Of a stretch of 14,085 nucleotides of DNA, positions 6,530 through 12,802 are shown piece by piece. This DNA is from JANLTP01 sp031363055 (GTDB lineage: Bacteria; Pseudomonadota; Gammaproteobacteria; Burkholderiales; Burkholderiaceae_E). Position numbers and translations under genes: made by a program. Positions within the stretch are counted from its first letter, which is position 1, and the number at the start of each line of letters is the position of its first letter. The stretch lies in contig JANLTP010000046.1 in the NCBI GenBank assembly GCA_031363055.1, forward strand, positions 1 to 14,085. Reading direction: 5' to 3'. The notes under the pieces are model-generated. The model saw only the letters and a list, made by a program, of their open reading frames with translations. It did no database searches and was not told the DNA's origin.

Positions 6530-8109
6530 TGCTGAGCGCCTCGCCTCGCCTCTTCGCCTGGCTCGCTCTGGCGACCTTGCTGTTCCGGTGCTGGTTCGCC
6601 TGGACCTTGCCGATCACCGGTGACGAGGCGTATTTCTATTATTGGGGTGTCAACCCGGCGCTGGGTTTTTATGATCATCCGCCCATGGTCGGCTGGTGGC
6701 TGTACGGTTTGTCGAAGTTTTCACATCACCCATTTGTGCTTCGACTGCCGAGCTTGCTGTTGCCCATCGTGCTGGCGGGAATTGCTTACCGAGTGATGCG
6801 CGGCCTCGGCAGTGGCCGGGCTTGGTTTGCAGCCTGTCTGGTTCTACTGGTGCCGTTGAACGCCTGGAATGTCGCCATCACCACCGACATACCGTTGATT
6901 TTTTTTGCCGCACTGACCCTTTGGGCCTATGTTGTTGCGCGGCAAACTGAGCAACCGCTGTATTACGCGCTTTGCGGTCTGGCTCTAGGCGGGGCTCTGC
7001 TCTCTAAATATTTTGCGGCGCTGATGGCGTTGGCATTGGCGGCACACATGCTGCTGCGCGGCGCCCGCCGTCCCTGGCTTGGTCTATTCCTGATCATCTT
7101 GTTCAGCCTGCCGGCGGCGCTGATCCAGATCTATTGGAATTCGCTGAATTGCTGGCCCAATCTGATGTTCAATCTCGTCAACCGTCACGAAAACTCCGGC
7201 TGGTCCTGGCGCACGCCCTTGCTCTATCTGGTCACGGTAGCCTATGTCGTGTCGCCGCTAGTGTTCTACTGGTTATTGAGGCCGCGCAAACAGTGGCCGG
7301 GCGCGCTTCGGCAGCAGGGTTCTCCTGACCATGAAGCCACCTCCATTGTGCTGCGACCGGCAACACAGTACGACATCGCCCGATCGATCTTCGTCTGGGT
7401 CAGTCTGTTCGGGTTCGCGGCCTTTCTCATGCTGTCGAGCGTCAAGACCATCGGCCTGCATTGGGTCGCGATCTTCGTGTTGCCCGCGCTGCTCTGGTTC
7501 GCCTGTCGTTCTGACTCGTTTCAGCAGCGCCTGACTCTGGGATTCTCGGCCGCTTTTGCGCTGCTGCACTATGCGTTAATCAGCGCCGCGTTGTTAGTAC
7601 CCATCGAGCAGTTCAGCAACTGGCGCGGTTACCCGGGTTTGGTCATGACACTGGCGCCCGACAGCCTTGAGCGCGCGCTGGAGCCGTACCGCAACGTCAA
7701 CGGCAAACCGCTGCGGCTGGCGTCGGATGGCTATTCGGCGGCCGTCACGATGGGCTTTAATTTGCGCGAATACATGCTGGTATTCGGCCCGGGCTCGAGT
7801 CACGCACGTCACGATGACATCCTGACCGATCTGCGCAGTTTGCAGGGCAACAATTTATTAATCATTCGAAGGGACGCGGAAGCCAAGGTCGATGACCGAC
7901 GGTTTTTCGAGCGCGTCGCGACCCATCAAGTCGATGTTCGTGGCGCCCGCTTTTATCTGACGCAGGGTTTCGGCTTCAAGTACGAGCCGTACCGCGACGA
8001 GGTACTCGACCAGATCCGGCAACGTTATTACGCGGTGCCGAATTGGCTGCCGCGCGGCGCGTGTTACTTTTGCGATCGCTACTTTCCCGATCGGGCCTGT
8101 CATCGATGA
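6529..8109 (+). CDS. GT39/ArnT-like polytopic membrane glycosyltransferase
   Basis: A GT-C fold glycosyltransferase of the PMT/ArnT-like superfamily, which moves a sugar from a polyprenyl-phosphate donor to an acceptor on the periplasmic side of the inner membrane. With the GTG at 6529 as start it has 526 residues. An N-terminal membrane helix leads into the first periplasmic loop with the acidic motif GDEAYFYYW (D32, E33), followed by FYDHPPMVGWW. The second acidic site TTDIPLIFF is at D120, and GALLSKYF follows. Several hydrophobic segments continue to about residue 340, and the C-terminal 150 residues are soluble. In-frame codons continue upstream to TTG 6448 and ATG 6463 but only decode the terminator array (AFSFVRAHSER repeats), so I start after it. 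No good ribosome site precedes GTG 6529, so the start is unsure. The stop overlaps the next gene by ATGA. Donor and acceptor are unknown; lipid A or another envelope glycan is suggested only by the nearby lptFG. Confidence 0.85.
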   Translation: MLSASPRLFAWLALATLLFRCWFAWTLPITGDEAYFYYWGVNPALGFYDHPPMVGWWLYGLSKFSHHPFVLRLPSLLLPIVLAGIAYRVMRGLGSGRAWFAACLVLLVPLNAWNVAITTDIPLIFFAALTLWAYVVARQTEQPLYYALCGLALGGALLSKYFAALMALALAAHMLLRGARRPWLGLFLIILFSLPAALIQIYWNSLNCWPNLMFNLVNRHENSGWSWRTPLLYLVTVAYVVSPLVFYWLLRPRKQWPGALRQQGSPDHEATSIVLRPATQYDIARSIFVWVSLFGFAAFLMLSSVKTIGLHWVAIFVLPALLWFACRSDSFQQRLTLGFSAAFALLHYALISAALLVPIEQFSNWRGYPGLVMTLAPDSLERALEPYRNVNGKPLRLASDGYSAAVTMGFNLREYMLVFGPGSSHARHDDILTDLRSLQGNNLLIIRRDAEAKVDDRRFFERVATHQVDVRGARFYLTQGFGFKYEPYRDEVLDQIRQRYYAVPNWLPRGACYFCDRYFPDRACHR

Positions 8110-9032
8110 ACGTTCAGCAATTGCGTTGTGTCCGCGAAGCGGTTCGTCAGAATTTCAATCTGACTCAGGCGGCGCAGGCGCTCGGCACCTCGCAACCGGC
8201 GCTCTCGAGAGCGATACTGGAACTTGAGTCCGAGCTCGGTGTCGAGATATTCAATCGTCACGGCAAACGTATTCTCGGTCTGACCGAACCCGGCAAGGCG
8301 ATCCTCACGCGTGCCGAGCGCGTGTTGGCAGAGATGACTTCGATTGAACGAGTCAGTGCCGATTTTCGGGCGCGCGACATCGGTGAATTGCGGATCGCCA
8401 CCACCCACACGCAGGCGCGTTATGTCTTGCCCGCCGTCGTCCGGGAGTTCCGCAAGCGCTACCCGGCCGTGCGGATTATCTTGCTGCAGGGTAGCCCGAA
8501 ACAAATCGTTCAGTTTTTGCTGGATCGCGAAGTCGATTTCGCGATTGCCACCGAAGTCGCCGATGATCTACCCGAGGTGCTGACCGTGCCGGCCTTCGAA
8601 TGGGAGCATGTCGTGCTGGTGCCGGCAAAACATGCTCTGCTCAATGAAGAACTTTCGCTGCGATCGCTGGTACGCTACCCGATCATTACTTACGTCGAGG
8701 AGTTTACCGGCCGACGCCGTATCGACCAGGCGTTCGCGCGGCAGGGCTTGACGCCCGACGTGGTCATTGCAGCGATCGACTCGGACGTCATCAAGACCTA
8801 CGTTGCGCTCGGCGTTGGCGTCGGTATCATGGCCAGCATGGCGTACGATGCTAAACGCGATCGCGGTCTGGTCGCGCTACCGGCCGGGGCGCTGTTCGGG
8901 CCAAATTGTACGCGGCTGGCGTTGCGCAAGGACGCCTATCTGCGCGGCTTTGCGCTAGCCTTCATCGAACTATTCGCGCCCGGTGTTGATCTGGGCAGCA
9001 TGAAATTTCTTCAGAAAGGCGGCACCTTATGA
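8106..9032 (+). CDS. LysR-family transcriptional regulator, CysB/Cbl type
   Basis: A 308-residue LysR regulator. The winged helix-turn-helix occupies about 1-60 (NLTQAAQALGTSQPALSRAILELESELG). The linker helix runs to about 90, and the effector domain contains the CysB hallmarks IATTHTQARYVLP and QGSPKQIV, TGRRRIDQAFARQGLTP and DSDVIKTYVALGVGVGIMAS. T100, T102 and Q103 fall at the same positions as the sulfate/inducer-binding residues of E. coli CysB, so the ligand may be related (sulfate, O- or N-acetylserine, or another anion), although Cbl-like regulators of this type also control other pathways. The start at 8106 overlaps the glycosyltransferase stop (ATGA), and its own stop overlaps the VOC gene start (ATGA 9029-9032). 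It is thus inside an operon rather than divergent from its target, as LysR genes usually are. The CysB name is not assigned because the chromosomal cysB may be elsewhere. Confidence 0.93.
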   Translation: MNVQQLRCVREAVRQNFNLTQAAQALGTSQPALSRAILELESELGVEIFNRHGKRILGLTEPGKAILTRAERVLAEMTSIERVSADFRARDIGELRIATTHTQARYVLPAVVREFRKRYPAVRIILLQGSPKQIVQFLLDREVDFAIATEVADDLPEVLTVPAFEWEHVVLVPAKHALLNEELSLRSLVRYPIITYVEEFTGRRRIDQAFARQGLTPDVVIAAIDSDVIKTYVALGVGVGIMASMAYDAKRDRGLVALPAGALFGPNCTRLALRKDAYLRGFALAFIELFAPGVDLGSMKFLQKGGTL

Positions 9033-9670
9033 AAGTCTCCGAACCACTGTCGGCGGTGGCACGAGCTCAAGCACAGGCCTCGGTATCGGCACCGATACCT
9101 GTGCTGGGTCTGCATCACTGGGCTTATCGCTGTCGCGACGCCGAAGAAACTCGCGTCTTTTATGAAGATCTGCTGGGCCTGCCGCTGGCCCATATCATTC
9201 GCTCCGACATCGTGCCTTCGACGGGTGCCTATTGCCCTTATGTGCACATCTTCTTCAAGCTCGAGGATGGCTCGTTCGTAGCGTTTTTCGATCTGGGCGA
9301 TGACCTGGCCAGCGACCCATCACCGAATACGCCGATGTGGGTCAATCACCTGGCATTGCGGGTCTCGTCGGTCGATACCTTGCTGGCCGCCAAGCGCCGG
9401 CTCGAGGCGGCGGGCGTGGAAGTGGTCGGCGTGACCGATCACCACATTATTCAATCGATTTATTTCTTTGACCCGAACGGCATCCGGCTCGAGCTGACCA
9501 CGCCCACCGTGACGCCTGAATACATGTCCGAGGCGCAGCAGCGGTCCCGCGCCGAACTGAACGAATGGAGCGCTATCAAAGCAGCGCGGCGTGCCAGCGG
9601 TGAACTTCAGCCTACCGGTCAGCATATTGTTCGAGCCCATTCCGACCCGGCATTTGGCAAAGTGGCGTAG
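9029..9670 (+). CDS. VOC-family protein (glyoxalase/extradiol dioxygenase fold)
   Basis: A 213-residue member of the vicinal oxygen chelate superfamily, a single two-module domain. GLHHWAYRCRDAEETRVFYEDLLGLPL opens module one. H30 is the first predicted metal ligand. VNHLALRVSSVDTL opens module two with H107, and FFDPNGIRLELTTP supplies E155, together a 2-His-1-carboxylate set as in extradiol dioxygenases and glyoxalases. Unlike classical type I extradiol dioxygenases (about 290-310 residues, two domains) it has one domain followed by a charged C-terminal tail of about 55 residues. It could be an Fe(II) ring-cleaving dioxygenase, an isomerase or an epimerase; sequence alone does not decide. 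It is translationally coupled to the regulator upstream and precedes an oxidoreductase and a flavin monooxygenase, favouring a catabolic role. Confidence 0.88.
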   Translation: MKVSEPLSAVARAQAQASVSAPIPVLGLHHWAYRCRDAEETRVFYEDLLGLPLAHIIRSDIVPSTGAYCPYVHIFFKLEDGSFVAFFDLGDDLASDPSPNTPMWVNHLALRVSSVDTLLAAKRRLEAAGVEVVGVTDHHIIQSIYFFDPNGIRLELTTPTVTPEYMSEAQQRSRAELNEWSAIKAARRASGELQPTGQHIVRAHSDPAFGKVA

Positions 9671-9701
9671 GCGACGGGCAGGCGCAGAGCAGCAAAGAAG
9701 C

Positions 9702-9714
9702 GGAGTAACAATTG
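9702..9714 (+). promoter_or_regulatory. Ribosome-binding site deciding a TTG start
   Basis: GGAG at 9702-9705 stands 6 nt before the TTG at 9712-9714. No ATG or GTG start lies at a comparable distance before the GxGxxG Rossmann motif, so this site fixes TTG as the likely start of the reductase-like gene. Confidence 0.6.
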
Positions 9715-10728
9715 ACCGATATCGGGAAAATAGCGGTAGTGGGCGCGGGCGCCATCGGTGGCGTCATTGCGCTACGGCTGGCAAAGGCCGGGCATCAGGT
9801 TTCGCTGGTCGTTCGCGGTGAAAATCTGCGCGCGATTCAGGCGCATGGACTCAGCGTCACGAGTCGTCTGAAGTCGGCCTCAGGTGAATGGCGTGAGACC
9901 GAGGACTGCGTGCGTCTGAAAGCGGTGTCGGATCCGGCCGAACTCGGGCCACAGGATGCCGTCATCATTGCCACCAAGGGACATAGTATTCCGGGCCTGT
10001 TACCGACGCTCAAGCCGTTGCTCGATGCGCAGACGATGGTGGTGCCCGCCATCAATGGGCTGCCTTGGTGGTATTTTTACTGCATGGGTGGCCCGAACGA
10101 CGGTCGGGTACTTCACAGCGTTGATCCGCAGGGCGACATGTTCGAGCAACTCGATTGCCAGCATATCGTCGGCTGTGTGGTCTATATTGCGTCGGAGTTG
10201 GTCGCGCCCGGCCGCGTTAATCACACCCATGCGAATTCATTGATCTTTGGTGAGCCATCGGGCGAAAAATCGGCGCGCATCGAGCGGTTGGCGAACTGGT
10301 GGCAGGGCGCCGGTATGGAGGCACGGATCTCGAGCGATATCCGCAACGATATCTGGGTCAAACTGACCGGTAATCTGGCGTTCAACACGGTTGCCGCGAT
10401 CACCGGCTGCAACATCAGTGAGATCGTGCGCGACCCGCAGCTTATGCTTTGTGTGCGCTCGCTGCTCGAGGAGTGCCTGAGCGTAGCGCACAGCACAGGC
10501 ATCAAACCGGATATCACCGTCGACCGGCGAATCGAGATGGCCGGCAAAATCGGCGCCGTCCGGCCTTCAACCTTGCAGGACTTCGAGGCCGGTCGGCGCC
10601 CGGAATTGGAGGGACTGCTGGGCTGCGTCATCGAGCTGGCTGAATGGGGCGGCATTCCGGTGGCGACGATGCGCAACATTTATGCGCTGGCGATCGCAAA
10701 AGCCCGCCACGAAGGATTACTGGGCTAA
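9712..10728 (+). CDS. Ketopantoate-reductase-like oxidoreductase (ApbA/PanE family)
   Basis: A 338-residue NAD(P)H-dependent oxidoreductase of the ApbA/PanE family; true ketopantoate reductases (about 300 residues) reduce 2-dehydropantoate to pantoate for coenzyme A. The N-terminal Rossmann domain shows KIAVVGAGAIGGVIALRL with GxGxxG at 11-16. ATKGH and PAINGLPWW follow. The C-terminal helical domain carries NDIWVKLTGNLAFNTVAAITG with K217 matching the catalytic lysine of PanE. STLQDFEAGRRPELEG follows, with E298 matching the conserved glutamate. Translation probably starts at TTG with a good GGAG site. The long GLPWWYFYCMGG insert and its place between a VOC gene and an FAD monooxygenase argue for a catabolic 2-oxoacid or ketone reductase rather than pantothenate synthesis, so I do not call it panE. 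The 3' end is duplicated just after the stop (see repeat). Confidence 0.9.
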   Translation: MTDIGKIAVVGAGAIGGVIALRLAKAGHQVSLVVRGENLRAIQAHGLSVTSRLKSASGEWRETEDCVRLKAVSDPAELGPQDAVIIATKGHSIPGLLPTLKPLLDAQTMVVPAINGLPWWYFYCMGGPNDGRVLHSVDPQGDMFEQLDCQHIVGCVVYIASELVAPGRVNHTHANSLIFGEPSGEKSARIERLANWWQGAGMEARISSDIRNDIWVKLTGNLAFNTVAAITGCNISEIVRDPQLMLCVRSLLEECLSVAHSTGIKPDITVDRRIEMAGKIGAVRPSTLQDFEAGRRPELEGLLGCVIELAEWGGIPVATMRNIYALAIAKARHEGLLG

Positions 10729-10761
10729 GGGAAAGCGCTTCACGAGGAATTACTGGATTAA
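10708..10761 (+). repeat. 33-bp-spaced duplication of the reductase gene's last codons
   Basis: A 21-bp block at 10708-10728, the last six codons plus stop (HEGLLG-stop), recurs at 10741-10761 as HEELLD-stop with 17 of 21 identities, the four differences all being transitions. It lies after the stop and is not expressed as part of the protein. It looks like an old tandem duplication of the gene's 3' end filling the gap to the next gene. Confidence 0.7.
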
Positions 10762-10770
10762 ACTTCAAAG

Positions 10771-12507
10771 ATGAATGACGTCAAATATCAGCAGCCGACG
10801 GCCGAAAAACCGTCGTCCGGGAGCGGCTACGAATTGCCGTCCTATGCGTTTGTGGTGCCGCCGGAAATGCAAGCGGTGCAGACGACTACCGCCGCCGGTG
10901 GCAAGGTCTATCCGGTAGTCGTGGTGGGCGGTGGCTTGAGCGGCTTGACGGCGGCCTGTGATCTGATGCAGCGCGGTGTCGAAGTCGTGCTGATTGATGA
11001 AGACAATACCGTCGGTGTGCGAGGCGCCTCCAGCCGAGGTATTTGTTATGCCCAGAAAAGTCTCGAGATATTCAAGCGGCTGGGTATTTACCACCGGATC
11101 AAGGACAAGGGCGTGGCTTGGTCGGTTGGCCGTACCTTGGCCGGCGACGATGAAGTTTATTCATTCGACATGGCCAAACAGTCGACCAGCAATTTGTCGT
11201 TGCAGCCACCGTTCATCAACATTCAGCAGTTTTACATCGAGTGGTTCCTGGTCGATCGAATCAACGAACTCGATCCGGCGCTGATTCGCTGGCAGAACCG
11301 CCTGGTCAGCATTTCGCAAACCGACGAATTGGTTCGCCTCGAGGTGGAGACGCCGGCTGGCCGTTATGTCATGAACGCGCAATGGGTCATTGACTGTACC
11401 GGCCTGCACAGCCCGATTCGCGAGTCGTTCGGTCTGAAGACGAATCGCGCTGATGGCACCGATCGCTGGTGCATTTCCGATGTCAAGTTCCAGGATCAGA
11501 AGCCGATCGAGCGTTGGACCTGGATCGAAGCAAAGTTCAATGATCAACGCGCCGTCTGGCAGCATCTGATGGCCGATGACGTTTGGCGCCTCGACTATCA
11601 GATGGCACCCGACTCTGATCCGGAATACATCAGCAGTCCTGAAGTGGTCGCCGATCGCTTGCGGCAACATCTCGGCGACGACGTCAAGTTCGAGCTGATC
11701 TGGGTCGGCCCCTATGGTTATCGCAGCCATCTGATGGAAACGCTCCGACACGGCCGGGTACTGTTTGCCGGTGATGCTGCTCATGTCATGAATCCGTTCG
11801 GTGCGCGCGGTGGCAACAGCGGTATCCAGGACGCCGATAACCTCGGCTGGAAGCTCGCGCTGGTGCTGGCCGGCAAGTCAGGCTCGGCACTGGTCGACAG
11901 CTATCATGACGAACGTCATGAAGGCGCCGAGGTCAATGTCGCGATCACCAATCGCACCGCCCGTTTTCTGGCGCCGCGCACACCGGTTGAGCAGATGATC
12001 CGTAACTCGGTCATCGATCTCGCGCGTCGTTACCCGTTCGCCCGTACTCTCGTCAACACCGGCCGGCTATCGACGCCGAGCACTTACACCCGTTCGGCCA
12101 TCAACGTCGGTGACGGTGGCGGCCTATCGATCCAGAACATGCCCTTGCCTCGGTTCGACGATCTGATCGGCGTCATGGCTCAGGCGCAGGGCAACCTGTT
12201 GATCATCGCCCCCGATGTCAACACGGCATCCTCGGTCGAAGCGAAACGATTGGCGAGTGAATATCCGGTGCGTTTTGCACTGCTCGGCGGCACGCCCGGC
12301 GGTTGGATCGGCATTGAAGACACCCAAGGCAAGCTGGCGGCAACGCTCAAATTGAGCACCGGTAAACTGGCGATCATGCGCCCCGATCTGCACTTGGCCG
12401 GTATCGTCAGTGCCGGTCAACTGGAGTCAAAACTTCGGCAGATGCATATGCTGAAGGTTAACCCGAAGGCCACTGCAAAGACGGCGAGCGCCCGGCATGC
12501 ACACTGA
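10771..12507 (+). CDS. Class A FAD-dependent monooxygenase (FAD_binding_3 / aromatic hydroxylase type)
   Basis: A 578-residue flavoprotein of the aromatic hydroxylase (PHBH/MhpA/PheA-like) group, which uses NAD(P)H and O2 to hydroxylate, usually, a phenolic or N-heteroaromatic ring. The dinucleotide-binding motif VVVVGGGLSGL sits at 49-59 and an acidic ribose-binding end of strand two at VVLIDED. The FAD ribityl motif is GRVLFAGDAAHVMNPFGARGGNSGIQDADNL in substance, with GDAAH at 334-338. The middle DG motif reads CTGLHSPIR at 209-217, with T210 where the usual aspartate stands. About 45 residues, low in complexity and rich in P, S, Q and T, precede the FAD fold, longer than typical members; no signal peptide is evident. 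A C-terminal thioredoxin-like domain seems present from about 450 (GNLLIIAPDVNTASSVEAKRLA) as in phenol hydroxylase-type members. It overlaps the next gene by 11 bp. Substrate is unknown. Confidence 0.92.
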   Translation: MNDVKYQQPTAEKPSSGSGYELPSYAFVVPPEMQAVQTTTAAGGKVYPVVVVGGGLSGLTAACDLMQRGVEVVLIDEDNTVGVRGASSRGICYAQKSLEIFKRLGIYHRIKDKGVAWSVGRTLAGDDEVYSFDMAKQSTSNLSLQPPFINIQQFYIEWFLVDRINELDPALIRWQNRLVSISQTDELVRLEVETPAGRYVMNAQWVIDCTGLHSPIRESFGLKTNRADGTDRWCISDVKFQDQKPIERWTWIEAKFNDQRAVWQHLMADDVWRLDYQMAPDSDPEYISSPEVVADRLRQHLGDDVKFELIWVGPYGYRSHLMETLRHGRVLFAGDAAHVMNPFGARGGNSGIQDADNLGWKLALVLAGKSGSALVDSYHDERHEGAEVNVAITNRTARFLAPRTPVEQMIRNSVIDLARRYPFARTLVNTGRLSTPSTYTRSAINVGDGGGLSIQNMPLPRFDDLIGVMAQAQGNLLIIAPDVNTASSVEAKRLASEYPVRFALLGGTPGGWIGIEDTQGKLAATLKLSTGKLAIMRPDLHLAGIVSAGQLESKLRQMHMLKVNPKATAKTASARHAH

Positions 12508-12802
12508 GCCGAAACCGCGCACTGAGCCGAACCTGCGCACTGAGCCGAACCTGCGCACTGAACCGAATCTGCAAGATGCCGATGGCTTCTACACGCAATT
12601 GGTCGAGGCGCATGAAGGCCTTGACGAGCGGCAGAGCTTCGAGCTGAACTCGCGGCTAATTTTCCTGCTTGCCAATCAGGTTGGCGGCGCCGAGGTGCTC
12701 AGTGCCTGCATTGCGGCCGCTCAAGCCGCCAGGCACAATCCCGCGACAGCCTTGAATAGCGGACTGTCGGCCGAAGCCAATTCATCGCATATCGTAAAGT
12801 GA
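12497..12802 (+). CDS. Small DUF2783-like protein with N-terminal hexapeptide repeats
   Basis: A 101-residue protein whose start lies inside the monooxygenase gene. Residues 2-25 are four hexapeptides (HTEPKP and three of RTEPNL). Residues about 28-76 (DADGFYTQLVEAHEGLDERQ, then ELNSRLIFLLANQVGG) resemble DUF2783, a family of about 60-residue proteins of unknown function that I recall next to FAD monooxygenases in proteobacteria. The last 25 residues are polar and lie over the antisense hydrolase gene. No ribosome site is strong, so translation may depend on coupling to the monooxygenase. It may be a small partner or chaperone of the monooxygenase; that is inference. The family call is from memory of its motif (EGL...LN.RL..LLANQ). 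Confidence 0.75.
   Translation: MHTEPKPRTEPNLRTEPNLRTEPNLQDADGFYTQLVEAHEGLDERQSFELNSRLIFLLANQVGGAEVLSACIAAAQAARHNPATALNSGLSAEANSSHIVK
12500..12571 (+). repeat. Four 18-bp tandem repeats in frame (T-E-P hexapeptide)
   Basis: Units at 12500-12517, 12518-12535, 12536-12553 and 12554-12571. The second and third units are identical, the fourth differs by two transitions and the first is more diverged. Each encodes a hexapeptide with a central TEP. The first unit spans the stop codon of the upstream monooxygenase. Gain or loss of an 18-bp unit keeps the frame of the small protein. Confidence 0.9.

Noticed and set aside
11161..11784. Minus-strand 207-codon open frame
   Set aside because: Antisense to the middle of the FAD monooxygenase; no family resemblance.
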